38,541 bases of DNA from an uncultured Alphaproteobacteria bacterium (GTDB lineage: Bacteria > Pseudomonadota > Alphaproteobacteria > Rhizobiales > Aestuariivirgaceae), in the NCBI GenBank assembly GCA_937873445.1, contig CALMWF010000047.1, positions 1 through 38,541 of the forward strand, read 5' to 3'. Shown here piece after piece: positions 1-10,465 of the stretch (position 1 is the first letter of the stretch; each line of letters opens with the position of its first letter). Below the pieces are notes generated by a model. The model saw only the letters and a program-made list of their open reading frames with translations, ran no database searches and was not told the origin of the DNA. The translations under genes and the position numbers were made by a program.

Positions 1-143
1 TCTATCGCCTTGCTTTGGGACAGCCGGACCAGGAGGACCTGGTCGAGCTGTTGACTCATCACGATGTGGAAACGACGCGGTCGCTACAGGCGTTGACGCT
101 CGATCTGTCCGCATTCTCAAGAGAGAAACGCCTCGATGAATAG
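1..143 (+). CDS. C-terminal end of an unidentified protein (partial)
   Basis: An open frame enters from the left edge (first full codon at position 3) and ends at TAG 141-143, giving 46 residues that finish LSAFSREKRLDE. The piece is hydrophilic and rich in Leu, Asp and Glu, with no motif I recognise. It lies on the integrated-element side of the integrase, on the same strand as the AlpA-like gene that follows after about 290 bp, so it is probably cargo of the element. The frame is too short to exclude a chance reading, and no function is proposed. Confidence 0.4.
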   Translation, partial: YRLALGQPDQEDLVELLTHHDVETTRSLQALTLDLSAFSREKRLDE

Positions 144-435
144 CGTGCGTGCCGGCCGGCGCTCCCGGCACGTCCGTCTTGTTCATGCGGAGCAAGCAGC
201 CCCTGACGCGGCCAGATCATATGACGACCGGCCTAGGGGGCTTCATGCGGGTTCGCCGCCATTCAGGGACGGTTGCTGGACGACTGCCAGGAAGAGATGC
301 TGTCACCGTGCTCCTCGGGCTTGTCCGATTTGCACGCCACAGCACGACGCGCTGCTACGCCCGAATATTCGAGCTTCCATTCAGCATGATCTATCGCCTT
401 CTATCCGCTTAGAGAGGCGATCGAGGGAATTTGGC
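144..435. other. Intergenic region upstream of the AlpA-like gene
   Basis: I see no convincing gene here; the short frames present have no recognisable product. Just before the AlpA-like gene there is a 7-bp inverted repeat, ATCGCCT (393-399) and AGGCGAT (415-421), separated by 15 nt. It could be an operator for that gene, but this is only inferred from its position. Confidence 0.35.
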
Positions 436-720
436 ATGAGGCAGCAAGTCGAGCCCATCATGAAGCGCACCATCCGGCGGCATCAACTCCGGGAAATGGT
501 CCCTCTCGCCGACACCACGATCTATGACATGGAACAGCGCGGCGAATTTCCCCAGCGCTTCTATCTCACGTCCCGCTGCGTGGTCTGGGATCTAGCCGAG
601 GTCGAAGCCTGGTTGGAAGAACGGCGCCGAGCTTCACGCGCCAAGGCGGTGAAGCGTGCGCCCATTCCGGACGTCCAGCTCCGCAAGACCCGCCCCATCA
701 AACATCCGGCTCGGGCGTAA
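436..720 (+). CDS. AlpA-family excisionase/transcriptional regulator
   Basis: A 94-residue protein with the short winged-helix layout of AlpA/phage MerR-like DNA-binding proteins. A helix-turn-helix region (LREMVPLADTTIYDMEQRG, about residues 17-35) is followed by GEFPQRFYL and the typical VVWDLAEVEAWLEER segment, then a basic tail. AlpA proteins act as excisionases or activators of integrase genes in P4-like elements. ATG 436 is chosen because GAGGG (423-427) lies 8 nt upstream; an in-frame ATG at 460 is the alternative. The gene converges on the integrase and their 3' ends overlap by 23 bp. The family call is firm, but the role as recombination directionality factor is inferred from the neighbour. 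Confidence 0.8.
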   Translation: MRQQVEPIMKRTIRRHQLREMVPLADTTIYDMEQRGEFPQRFYLTSRCVVWDLAEVEAWLEERRRASRAKAVKRAPIPDVQLRKTRPIKHPARA

Positions 721-1954
721 GCAGGTCCATCGTCGGCGGATAGAGGGTCGGCGTGTATTTTTGGCCGGCAACCCAGGCGTCCACCAGGTTGGACCATTCC
801 TGCATCATATGCCGGCGCTGATGCTCGTATTCCGCCTTGTTGTAGATGCCCCGTGAGGATCGCCCGTCCTCATGCGCCAGACACTTCTCGATCCAGTCGC
901 TGTTGAAGCCCAACTCGTTCAACAGGGTCGAGCCGGTGCGCCGGAGATCGTGAACCGTAAAGGACTCCAGTGGCAGCCCTTCCTTCTTGGCCCGCTCCAC
1001 CACCGCCGTCGTGATCCGGTTGAACGTCGCCCGCGACATGGGCGCGTCGGCGTCGTAGCGCGACGGCAGGACGTATTTGGAATTGCCGGCGCAGGTCTTG
1101 AGAGCGATGAAGATGTCGAGCATCTGCTGAGACAGATAGACGTTGTGCGCTTTCGAGCGCTTCATCCGCTCCTTGGGGATCGACCAGACGGCGTTCTCGA
1201 AATCGACCTCATCCCAAACCGCGTCCTGCAATTCGCTCTTTCGTACCATCGACAGCAGGATCAGCTTTATCCCGAGCCGGATCGTCGGCAGCGTCGCCAC
1301 ATGCTCGATCTGGCTGAGCATGATGCGGATCTCCGCCGGAGACAGGGATCGGTCCTTCGGCACGAAGGTCGCGATCGACGCCGGGCCAACTTCGTCGGCC
1401 GGGTTGGCGACCTTCTCGCCATGCAGGATGGCGAAGGCGAAGACCAGCTTCACGATGTCCCGGACATGAACCGCCGTTGCCGGCGCCCCGCGCTCTTTCA
1501 CCTTTGCGCAAAGTGCGCGCAAATCCTCCGGCAGAATTTCCGGCAGTAGCCGGTTGCGGAACGCCGGCAGGATGTCTCGCTCGAAGATCGAACGGCGCAT
1601 GGCGCGCGTGCTGTCCGCCATTCGGGCTTCCTGAAGCCAGCGCTCACCGAACTGGCCGAAGCTCTTCGCCTCCTGGAGGCGACGCTTCTCGCGCTGCTTT
1701 TCCTGCGCCGGCGAGCGGCCCTCCGAAATGGCGCGTCGAGCATCGACCACCTTCTCACGCGCCCGAGCCAGGGAGAGCCCAGCGGGACCGTAGCGCCCCA
1801 GCGTCAACGTCTCCCGGCGGCCGTTCAGTCGGTAGTCCAGGCGGAAGACGATCGCGCCTGAGGGCTGGACCACGACATACATACCGTCACGGTCCACGAT
1901 CTTGTATAATTTCTCTTTCGGTTTCAGGGCCTTAATAGCAGCATCGGTCAGCAT
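698..1954 (-). CDS. P4-type tyrosine recombinase/integrase
   Basis: A 418-residue site-specific recombinase that would insert and excise the element. The N-terminal arm-binding domain (DUF4102-like, about 1-90: LTDAAIKALKPKEKLYKI, then LTLGRYGPAGLSLARAR) precedes a core-binding domain (about 100-195) and the catalytic domain. All expected active-site residues are visible: Arg238 (SMVRKSEL), Lys265, His335 and Arg338 (HDLRR), His361 (LAHED) and the nucleophile Tyr371. ATG 1954 is preferred over GTG 1960 because GGAG sits 7 nt before it. The length is normal for the family and no break is seen. Its upstream side faces the 3' end of guaA, the arrangement expected when guaA is the attachment site. 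Confidence 0.95.
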   Translation of the reverse strand: MLTDAAIKALKPKEKLYKIVDRDGMYVVVQPSGAIVFRLDYRLNGRRETLTLGRYGPAGLSLARAREKVVDARRAISEGRSPAQEKQREKRRLQEAKSFGQFGERWLQEARMADSTRAMRRSIFERDILPAFRNRLLPEILPEDLRALCAKVKERGAPATAVHVRDIVKLVFAFAILHGEKVANPADEVGPASIATFVPKDRSLSPAEIRIMLSQIEHVATLPTIRLGIKLILLSMVRKSELQDAVWDEVDFENAVWSIPKERMKRSKAHNVYLSQQMLDIFIALKTCAGNSKYVLPSRYDADAPMSRATFNRITTAVVERAKKEGLPLESFTVHDLRRTGSTLLNELGFNSDWIEKCLAHEDGRSSRGIYNKAEYEHQRRHMMQEWSNLVDAWVAGQKYTPTLYPPTMDLLTPEPDV

Positions 1955-2272
1955 CCACACTCTCCAGATTGGTCAAAATATGCCGGAGAGCGCCCGATTA
2001 TACCGTCAGGCCAAAAACGGCCCTTCCGATATGATATTTTCCCTGTATTTACAGAGTTTTATGCCAAGAAATATACCGTCAGAAGCTCTCTTGGCCCTGA
2101 CGGTATATGCGATTTTCGACTGAGACAAGATGCGCCATACCGTCAGCCATGCCGTCATTCCGGAGGCTAACCCAGCGATAGTTGTCGAAAGATTCAGGGA
2201 TATTATTTTATAAATTTCAGTCTCTTATGTCGCATCATGGCGTAGTTTCGGATACCCTCGGATGGGCAAAAA
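1955..2272. other. AT-rich junction between integrase and guaA
   Basis: No gene is visible. The stretch is noticeably richer in A and T than the flanking chromosome, consistent with mobile-element DNA. It contains the integrase ribosome-binding site (GGAG about 1963-1966), the repeated ATACCGTCAG motif described separately, and, next to guaA, TCGGAT repeated twice in the 20 bases before position 2264. It should include the integrase promoter and the attachment-site flank. Confidence 0.6.
1999..2146. repeat. Repeated ATACCGTCAG sites upstream of the integrase
   Basis: TATACCGTCAG occurs at 1999-2009 and 2072-2082, inverted at 2097-2107, and as CATACCGTCAG at 2136-2146. A near copy, ATACCGTCAC, lies at 1881-1890 inside the integrase gene. 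The central pair (2072-2107) is an inverted repeat with a 14-nt spacer. Several copies in both orientations between an integrase and its attachment site are what arm-type integrase or excisionase binding sites look like. The binding protein is inferred, not shown. Confidence 0.7.
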
Positions 2273-2293
2273 TTATTCCCATTCAATGGTGCC
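2273..2293 (-). other. Putative attachment site at the guaA 3' end
   Basis: The last seven codons of guaA (...ApoG-T-I-E-W-E-stop, read GTIEWE) lie at the junction with integrase-side DNA. The 3' end of guaA is an established insertion hotspot in which the incoming element restores the coding end. I found no second copy of this sequence in positions 1-700, so the partner site must be further left, outside the window. The exact crossover is unknown. Confidence 0.5.
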
Positions 2294-3823
2294 GGGCGGC
2301 TTCGAGGTCACGTCATAGACCACCCGCGACACGCCCTTCACCTCATTGATGATGCGGGTGGCGGTGCGGCCCAGAAAGCCCATGTCAAAGGGATAGAAAT
2401 CCGCCGTCATGCCATCCACCGAAGTGACCGCACGCAGCGCCAGCACCCGGTCATAGGTGCGGCCATCGCCCATCACCCCCACCGTATGCACCGGCAGCAG
2501 CACGGCGAAGGCCTGCCAGATCGTGTCATAGAGTCCCGCCTTGCGGATTTCATCGAGATAGATGGCATCGGCCTTGCGCAGAATATCCAGCTTCTCGCGC
2601 GTCACCCCGCCCGGCAGGCGAATTGCCAGACCGGGTCCGGGGAACGGGTGGCGACCCACAAATTTATCAGGCAATCCAAGCTCTTGACCAAGCTTCCTCA
2701 CCTCGTCCTTGAACAGCTCGCGCAGCGGCTCCACCAGTTTCATGTGCATGCGTTCCGGCAGGCCGCCGACATTGTGGTGCGACTTGATGGTGACCGATGG
2801 CCCGCCTGAAAAGGACACGCTCTCGATCACATCCGGATACAGCGTGCCCTGGGCCAGAAACTCGGCCCCGCCCAGCGTCTTCGCCTCGCGCTCAAACACC
2901 TCGATGAACAGGCGGCCAATGGTCTTGCGCTTCTTCTCCGGGTCTTCCTCACCCTCCAGCGCGGCGATGAACTCATCCGCCGCGTCCACATGCACCAGCG
3001 CCATGTTGTAATGGTCGCGGAACATCTGCACCACATCCGCCGCCTCGTTGTGGCGCATCAGCCCATGGTCCACCAGCACGCAGGTGAGTTGATCGCCGAT
3101 GGCCTCATGGATCAGCACTGCCGCTACTGAGGAATCGACCCCGCCCGACAGCCCGCACAAAACCCGGCCCTTGCCCACCTGCTGGCGGATGCGGGCAATC
3201 GCCTCCTGCCGGAAGGAGGCCATGGTCCAGTCGCCCCTGCAGCCGGCAATCTTCATGACGAAGTTGCGCAGCAGATTGGCGCCGTCCGGCGTGTGCACCA
3301 CTTCCGGGTGGAACATGGTGGTGTAGATGCGGCGCGACTCGTCGCTGGCCACCGCGAAGGGGGCGTTCTCCGAGGTGGCCTTCACCGTGATGCCCTGGGG
3401 CATGCGGGTCACGCGGTCGCCGTGGCTCATCCACACGGGATAACGGCCGCCCACCTCCCACACGCCGTCAAACAGGGCGCTTTTTTCCTTCACCTCCACA
3501 TCGGCCCGGCCGAATTCCGCCGCATGGCCGCCCTCCACCGTGCCGCCCAGCTGCACCGCCGTGGTCTGCTGGCCATAGCAGATGGAAAGAATGGGAAGGC
3601 CAGAGTCAAACACCGCCTGGGGGGCGCGGGGGCTGCCGTCGCGCGTCACCGAATCCGGCCCGCCCGACAGAATGACCGCTTTGGGCTTCAGCGCCCGGAA
3701 GGCCTTATCGGCGCTTTGATAGGGAACGATCTCGGAATGCACCCCCATTTCGCGCACCCGGCGGGCAATGAGCTGGGTGACCTGGGAGCCGAAGTCGATG
3801 ATGAGAATGTGATCGTGCTGCAT
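2273..3823 (-). CDS. guaA: GMP synthase (glutamine-hydrolysing)
   Basis: Converts XMP to GMP using ATP and glutamine, the last step of guanine nucleotide synthesis in the cytosol. The 516-residue protein has the class I glutamine amidotransferase domain first, with nucleophile Cys82 (SICYGQ), His172 and Glu174 (FHPE). It then has the ATP pyrophosphatase domain with the PP-loop LSGGVDSS (225-232), and the dimerisation domain ending GTIEWE. Length is normal. It follows mntH on the same strand after 52 bp, so read-through is possible. Its 3' end borders the integrated element, so its original terminator may lie on the far side of that element; a T-run directly follows the stop codon but no hairpin does. 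Confidence 0.98.
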   Translation of the reverse strand: MQHDHILIIDFGSQVTQLIARRVREMGVHSEIVPYQSADKAFRALKPKAVILSGGPDSVTRDGSPRAPQAVFDSGLPILSICYGQQTTAVQLGGTVEGGHAAEFGRADVEVKEKSALFDGVWEVGGRYPVWMSHGDRVTRMPQGITVKATSENAPFAVASDESRRIYTTMFHPEVVHTPDGANLLRNFVMKIAGCRGDWTMASFRQEAIARIRQQVGKGRVLCGLSGGVDSSVAAVLIHEAIGDQLTCVLVDHGLMRHNEAADVVQMFRDHYNMALVHVDAADEFIAALEGEEDPEKKRKTIGRLFIEVFEREAKTLGGAEFLAQGTLYPDVIESVSFSGGPSVTIKSHHNVGGLPERMHMKLVEPLRELFKDEVRKLGQELGLPDKFVGRHPFPGPGLAIRLPGGVTREKLDILRKADAIYLDEIRKAGLYDTIWQAFAVLLPVHTVGVMGDGRTYDRVLALRAVTSVDGMTADFYPFDMGFLGRTATRIINEVKGVSRVVYDVTSKPPGTIEWE

Positions 3824-3875
3824 GGCGGGTGCCTAAGCCAAACCACGGGAGTCTGCAACCCGTGCCGGGGGGCCA

Positions 3876-5165
3876 TCAACCGGCCTTGCCCAGCGCCAGA
3901 TCTGCCAGCAGCTTCACATTGAGCGCGATGATCAGCCCGGCGATGAGCCAGGCCACGGCGGTGAGCCCGCGCGGGGCCACCAGCGAGCCCATCCGGTCGC
4001 GGCTCGCCGTCATTTTCACCAGCGGCACAATGGCGAAGGGCAGCTGGAAGGCCAGCACCACCTGCGACAGGATGAGCAGCATGCCGGTGCCCGGCGGGCC
4101 ATAAACCGCAGTGATCCACACCGAGGGAATGATGGCGGCAAGGCGCGTCACCAGCCGCCGCAGCCAGGCCGCCATCCTGATCTTGATGAAGCCTTCCATG
4201 ACGATCTGGCCCGCCATGGTGGCCGTGACGGTGGAATTGAGGCCGCAGGCCAACAGCGCCACGGCAAACAGCTTGGGCGCCAGAAGCGACCCCACCAGCG
4301 GCGCCAGCATGTCGTGGGCGTGGCCCAGATCACCCACATCAACCCGGCCCGTGGCGTGGAAGGTGGCGGCGGCGAGGATCAGGATCGAGGCATTGATGAC
4401 CAGCGCAAACATCAGCGCCGCGGTTGAATCCAGCGTGGCGAAGGTCAGCGCCTCGCGCCGGTGGGCCTCGGTGTCCACCGTCTTGCGGGTCAGCACCACG
4501 CCGGAGTGCAGGTAGAGGTTATGCGGCATGACCGTGGCACCGATGATGCCCAGCGCCAGATACAGCATCTGCGGATTGTGCACCACCTCCACATCCGGCA
4601 CGAAGCCGCGCAGCACCGCCACCCATTCCGGCCGGACCAGCGCCATCTGGATGGCGAAGGACACGAAGATGACGCCCAAAAGCGACACCACAAACGCCTC
4701 CACCCAGCGCATGCCCTGTTTTTGCAGCCACAGCACCAGGAAGACATCAAGCGCGGTGATGATGATGCCCGGCACCAGCGGCACGCCGAACAGCAGGTTG
4801 AGACCGATGGCGGTGCCCACCACCTCGGCAATGTCGGTGGCGATGATGGCAATTTCAGCGAGGAACCACAGCACCACGGCAGTGGGGCGCGACACCCCCG
4901 CCGCACTGGCCTGAGCCAGATCCTGCCCGGTGGCAATGGCCAGCCTGGCCGCCAGCGCCTGCAGGATGATGGCCATGATGTTGGACAGCATGACCACCGA
5001 CAGCAGCGTGAAGCCGAATTGCGCGCCGCCGGTGATGGAGGTGGCCCAGTTGCCGGGATCCATATAGCCAACCGCCACCAGATAGCCCGGCCCGACAAAG
5101 GACAAGGCCCGGCGCAAGCGCCCCTGCGAGGGGTCCACATGAATGGTGCCGAAGGTGTTTCTCAA
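3876..5165 (-). CDS. mntH: Nramp-family Mn(II)/H+ symporter MntH
   Basis: Imports manganese (and some Fe(II)) across the inner membrane. The 429-residue protein is strongly hydrophobic with about 11 membrane segments. It carries the two Nramp metal-site motifs: DPGN (36-39) in the first helix and MPHN (213-216) in the sixth. The start taken is TTG 5165, because the frame has no ATG before MDPGN and family members need the residues before it. An 11-codon frame (ATG 5197 to TGA 5162) overlaps this TTG, so translational coupling is possible. The gene diverges from mntR, with a palindromic operator between them, which points to manganese-dependent repression. Confidence 0.93.
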   Translation of the reverse strand: MRNTFGTIHVDPSQGRLRRALSFVGPGYLVAVGYMDPGNWATSITGGAQFGFTLLSVVMLSNIMAIILQALAARLAIATGQDLAQASAAGVSRPTAVVLWFLAEIAIIATDIAEVVGTAIGLNLLFGVPLVPGIIITALDVFLVLWLQKQGMRWVEAFVVSLLGVIFVSFAIQMALVRPEWVAVLRGFVPDVEVVHNPQMLYLALGIIGATVMPHNLYLHSGVVLTRKTVDTEAHRREALTFATLDSTAALMFALVINASILILAAATFHATGRVDVGDLGHAHDMLAPLVGSLLAPKLFAVALLACGLNSTVTATMAGQIVMEGFIKIRMAAWLRRLVTRLAAIIPSVWITAVYGPPGTGMLLILSQVVLAFQLPFAIVPLVKMTASRDRMGSLVAPRGLTAVAWLIAGLIIALNVKLLADLALGKAG

Positions 5166-5199
5166 CCCAGCCCCCGCACCCGTTCCTGATGCCGCATGA

Positions 5200-5217
5200 T
5201 TTTAGCCATGGCTAAAA
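5200..5217. promoter_or_regulatory. MntR operator, perfect palindrome
   Basis: TTTTAGCCATGGCTAAAA is a perfect 18-bp palindrome between the divergent mntH and mntR genes. Its core TAGC-N4-GCTA is the same as the core of the known enterobacterial MntR site. It ends 2 bp before the ATG of a short frame leading into mntH, so a bound repressor would block mntH transcription. Confidence 0.8.
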
Positions 5218-5221
5218 AAGA

Positions 5222-5235
5222 TTAGCACTGGCTAA
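5222..5235. promoter_or_regulatory. Second MntR operator copy
   Basis: TTAGCACTGGCTAA repeats the TTAGC-N4-GCTAA pattern of the palindrome at 5200-5217, with its centre 20 bp away (about two helical turns). This would suit cooperative binding on one DNA face. A further half-site GAGCTAA lies at 5248-5254, closer to mntR, and may give autoregulation. Confidence 0.65.
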
Positions 5236-5263
5236 AGGAATTGCAATGAGCTAATTTGCCGGC

Positions 5264-5707
5264 ATGGCCAGCACCCGTCCAAAGCCCCGCAAATTGTCAT
5301 CGGCCAAGCTGCGCTCTGCCGCCTTCCGCCGGGTGCGCGCCGATCACCAGTCTGAACTGGCCCAGGACTATGTGGAACTGATTGCCGACCTGATTGACGA
5401 GCGCGGCGAAGCGCGCGGCACCGATGTGGCGCTGCGCCTTGGCGTGGCCAATGCCACGGTGGTGAAGGCGTTGAAACGGCTTCAGGATCAGGGGCTGGTC
5501 AGCCAGGAACCCTACCGCGCCATTTTCCTCACCGGTGACGGCTGGAAACTGGCCGAGGATGGCCGCCGCCGCCACAAGATTGTCGAGCGCTTTCTGCTGG
5601 CGCTTGGCGTTTCGGCCGAGACCGCCCGCATCGACTCGGAGGGCATCGAACATCACGTCAGCCGCGAGACATTGGCCGCCATGGCCAAATTCCTGACACG
5701 AAATTGA
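5264..5707 (+). CDS. mntR: Manganese-responsive DtxR-family regulator MntR
   Basis: A 147-residue metalloregulator. A winged helix-turn-helix (about 40-90: YVELIADLIDERGEARGTDVA, then RLGVANATVVKALKRLQDQGLV; quoted in two parts) is followed by the helical dimerisation domain, with IEHHVS near the end supplying likely metal-binding Glu and His residues. There is no C-terminal SH3 domain, which fits the MntR branch rather than DtxR/IdeR. It has a basic N-terminal tail of about 15 residues. No good ribosome-binding site precedes ATG 5264. Divergence from mntH across a palindromic operator makes its target clear by context. Confidence 0.9.
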   Translation: MASTRPKPRKLSSAKLRSAAFRRVRADHQSELAQDYVELIADLIDERGEARGTDVALRLGVANATVVKALKRLQDQGLVSQEPYRAIFLTGDGWKLAEDGRRRHKIVERFLLALGVSAETARIDSEGIEHHVSRETLAAMAKFLTRN

Positions 5708-5736
5708 ATTATCCCACGGCAAACGGAGCCGACATC

Positions 5737-6039
5737 ATGCGCCTTGCCCTTGCCGTGCTTGCCCTTATCGCCACCCCGGCCCTGGCCGATCCGGCGGGCC
5801 TTACCTTTGACACCGGCAAGCTGTGCCAATGGCAGCTGGACAATAACGCCATGCCGCTGGACGAATGCAGCAAGATGGAAGGCGATGCCCAGGCCAGCGT
5901 GGCCGATCTGGAAAAGACCGCCACGGCAGAGCGCAAAACCGCATGCGTCAAGGAAGCCCAGGACTATTCCGGTGACTCCGGCTTTGCCAGCTACACCGTC
6001 TATGCCACCTGCCTTAAGGATGGCCCAGGAAATCTCTAA
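5737..6039 (+). CDS. Small secreted protein with four cysteines
   Basis: A 100-residue protein with a clear Sec signal peptide (MRLALAVLALIATPALADP, cleavage after ALA). The mature part of about 80 residues has four cysteines (KLCQW, DECSK, TACVK, ATCLK), which could form two disulfides in the periplasm. ATG 5737 is preferred over the upstream TTG because GGAG (5725-5728) stands 8 nt before it. It follows mntR after 29 bp on the same strand, so it may be cotranscribed, and its stop overlaps the rsmB stop by 4 bp. I do not recognise the family. Confidence 0.75.
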   Translation: MRLALAVLALIATPALADPAGLTFDTGKLCQWQLDNNAMPLDECSKMEGDAQASVADLEKTATAERKTACVKEAQDYSGDSGFASYTVYATCLKDGPGNL

Positions 6040-7325
6040 GTTTTTTTCCGCAAAGTGGCGATGAAGAAGCCGTCGGTGCCGTGCTGCGCCGGACTGAGCA
6101 GCAGCGCGTCATGGCGGCCATCGGCTGAAACGGGGGCCTCGCCGCCAATGGTGGCGCGCCACTGCTCCGCATACGGAACGATGCTGAAGTCAGGCTGGGC
6201 GGCGCAGAAGGCTGCCACCTGATCGGTGTTTTCGGCGGGCAGCACCGAGCAGGTGATATAGGTAAGGCTGCCACCGGGCCTGACCAGACCCGCCGCCTGC
6301 GCCAGCACAGCGCGCTGCGCCTTCTGGCGCTCGTGCAATTGTTTCTCCGTCAGCCGCCATTTGGCATCGGGCTTGCGCCGCCACGACCCGGAGCCGGAAC
6401 AGGGCGCATCCACCACCACCCGGTCAAAACCGCCCATGGCCGCCAGCTTTTCAGCCTCATCCGCCGCCACCACCTCCACCAGCGTAGCGCCAGACCGCGT
6501 CAGCCGCTCGAAGATGGGGCGCAACCGGAAACGGTCGGCATCGGTGGCAATGAGCCGCCCCCGGTTTTCCATCATGGCCGCCAGAGCCAGCGTCTTGCCG
6601 CCCGCCCCGGCACAGATATCGGCCACCGTTTCGTCCGCCCTCGCCCCGCTCATCAGGGCCGCCACCTGCGAGCCCGCATCCTGCACCTCAAACCAGCCCA
6701 TGCCATGGGCCGGATCGGCCTCAACATTGATGTGCTTCTGTTCCGGTCCCGGCGCGGCTATGCGCACGCACAGCGGCGACAGCGGCCCCGCCACGGCGCC
6801 GAACTTGGCCAGTGCGGCCAGCACCCTGTCGCGCGGTGCCTTCAGCGTATTGACGCGGAGATCAATGGGCGCCCGCGCCGACAGGGCCGCCCCCTCCTCT
6901 CCCGCGCGCGGGCCAAAGGCGCGCTGCATCTCGGCCATCAGCCATTCCGGAAAGTCGCCGCGCACCGGATCGGGCAGATCCGCCCGCACAGGCCGCGCCA
7001 GCGCCGCCTGTTCCGCTTCCGTCAGCGCCCCCGGCCCATGCTGTTCCGTGACCGCAGCGGCAATGGCCGCCGCCGTCATGCCCCAGTGATCGCGCAGCAC
7101 CGCCAGCACCAGGGCGCGCGGCCGTCCGTCGCCCATGCGCGCCGCCGCCGACAGCTTGTGGCGCAGCGCGTCATAAACCAGCGTGCCAATGGCATGGCGG
7201 TCAGCCGACCCGGCAAAGCGGTGCGCCCGGCCCCAATCCTTCAGCGCCTCGGCGGCGGGCCGGTGGCGGCTGGTGATCTCGGTCAGTATGTCAATGGCCG
7301 CCTGAATCCGGCCGGCAAGCCGCAT
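6036..7325 (-). CDS. rsmB: RsmB/NOP-family rRNA (cytosine-5) methyltransferase
   Basis: SAM-dependent methylation of a cytosine in 16S rRNA is the expected role. The 429-residue protein has a helical N-terminal NusB-like region (about 1-140), then the methyltransferase fold with SAM-binding DICAGAGGKTLALAA (236-250). Both catalytic cysteines of the family are visible: Cys309 in DAPCSGSG and Cys359 in ITCS. It is the third gene of a guaB-MAPEG-rsmB operon, with only 4 bp to the MAPEG stop. Specificity for C967, as in E. coli RsmB, is inferred from the family. Confidence 0.9.
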   Translation of the reverse strand: MRLAGRIQAAIDILTEITSRHRPAAEALKDWGRAHRFAGSADRHAIGTLVYDALRHKLSAAARMGDGRPRALVLAVLRDHWGMTAAAIAAAVTEQHGPGALTEAEQAALARPVRADLPDPVRGDFPEWLMAEMQRAFGPRAGEEGAALSARAPIDLRVNTLKAPRDRVLAALAKFGAVAGPLSPLCVRIAAPGPEQKHINVEADPAHGMGWFEVQDAGSQVAALMSGARADETVADICAGAGGKTLALAAMMENRGRLIATDADRFRLRPIFERLTRSGATLVEVVAADEAEKLAAMGGFDRVVVDAPCSGSGSWRRKPDAKWRLTEKQLHERQKAQRAVLAQAAGLVRPGGSLTYITCSVLPAENTDQVAAFCAAQPDFSIVPYAEQWRATIGGEAPVSADGRHDALLLSPAQHGTDGFFIATLRKKT

Positions 7326-7329
7326 GGCG

Positions 7330-7757
7330 TCAACCCGTCACAAAAAGCCGAACACCCAGCCACAGCCAGAAACCCAGCAGGGTGAAAACGCCCGCCCCAA
7401 ACACATAAAAACGGTGCACCACATTATTGTGGCCCAGATGGACCGCACTGTGCCCAAGGCGCAGCGCCACAAAGCCCAGGGCAAGGCCCGCCAGCGCCAT
7501 ATCCGCTGCATGGGTCACCAGCGTCAGAAGGATCCCCACATGCAGCAGCACGGGCAGTTCAAACTGGTTGTTGTAATTGTTGCCGATCTTGCGCACCCGT
7601 TCGGGCCAGGCGGTGCTGGCCAGCGCCACATCGGCAATCTTCACCTCACGCCGGCGCGCCGCGCCAACCCGCGCCACAGCCATGGCAGCGGCCAGAATGA
7701 AAACCAGCGCCACATGCCCAAAAAGCGCAACCAGCAGCAGTTTCTCGGCCTGTGTCA

Positions 7758-7758
<1 letters not shown>
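7330..7758 (-). CDS. MAPEG-family membrane protein
   Basis: A 142-residue inner-membrane protein with four predicted membrane segments. It carries the MAPEG signature region RKIGNNYNNQFELPVLLH (about residues 56-73), as in bacterial MAPEG proteins of the glutathione/eicosanoid enzyme superfamily. The substrate is unknown. Its ATG shares one base with the guaB stop (ATGA arrangement), so its translation is probably coupled to guaB. A GST-like gene sits upstream of guaB, but a joint glutathione role is only a suggestion. Confidence 0.85.
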
Positions 7759-9948
<2,190 letters not shown>

Positions 9949-9994
9949 GGCGTCCTCCCGTTTTCCGGGACCATAGCACGCAAGCACAGGAGCG

Positions 9995-10465
9995 CTAGGC
10001 TTGCCGGATATCGGCGACGGGGGCTGCCGTCATGCGCACCAGTTCAGCGCCTGTGGTTTTGAACACATGGGCGGCCGAGCCTGCCGCCGCCCAGACCGTA
10101 TCGAGTTTCAGCAGATCCTCATCGACCACGAAATGGGCGGGCGACTGGTGACCGACCGGCGCCACCCCGCCGATGGCAAAGCCGGTGACATCGCGCACCC
10201 AGCGTGCCTCGGCCTGCTTCACCTCCAGCCCGAGAAGGGCTGCCACCTTGGCCCGGTCCACCCGGTTGGGGCCGGAGGCAATGACGATGACCGGCCGCTC
10301 ACCGGCCCGGAACACAATGGTCTTGGCAATCTGCGCCACGGTGCAGCCCACAGCGCGGGCTGCATCCTCTGCCGTGCGTGTGCCATCGGGAAATTCCGTG
10401 ATGGTGTCGGCATGGCCCTGGGCCAGCAGCGCCGCCCGCACCCGCTCCACCGATCCCTCAGCCAT
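9995..10465 (-). CDS. YbaK/ProX-type aminoacyl-tRNA deacylase domain protein
   Basis: A 156-residue single-domain protein of the YbaK/EbsC/ProX family, which hydrolyses mischarged tRNAs in trans. Family features are AQIAKTIVFR with the conserved Lys48, the VDRAKVAALLG segment, and FAIGGVAPVGH with its glycine-rich loop. ATG 10465 overlaps the end of rlmE by 8 bp, so the two are probably translationally coupled; the frame extends upstream but that part is the rlmE 3' end in another frame. The exact substrate (Cys-tRNA-Pro, Ala-tRNA-Pro or other) is not evident. Confidence 0.88.
   Translation of the reverse strand: MAEGSVERVRAALLAQGHADTITEFPDGTRTAEDAARAVGCTVAQIAKTIVFRAGERPVIVIASGPNRVDRAKVAALLGLEVKQAEARWVRDVTGFAIGGVAPVGHQSPAHFVVDEDLLKLDTVWAAAGSAAHVFKTTGAELVRMTAAPVADIRQA

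Noticed and set aside
1-400. TCTATCGCCTT occurring at 1-11 and 390-400
   Set aside because: An 11-bp repeat in a kilobase can be chance, it does not extend on the right side, and the first copy is cut by the window edge.
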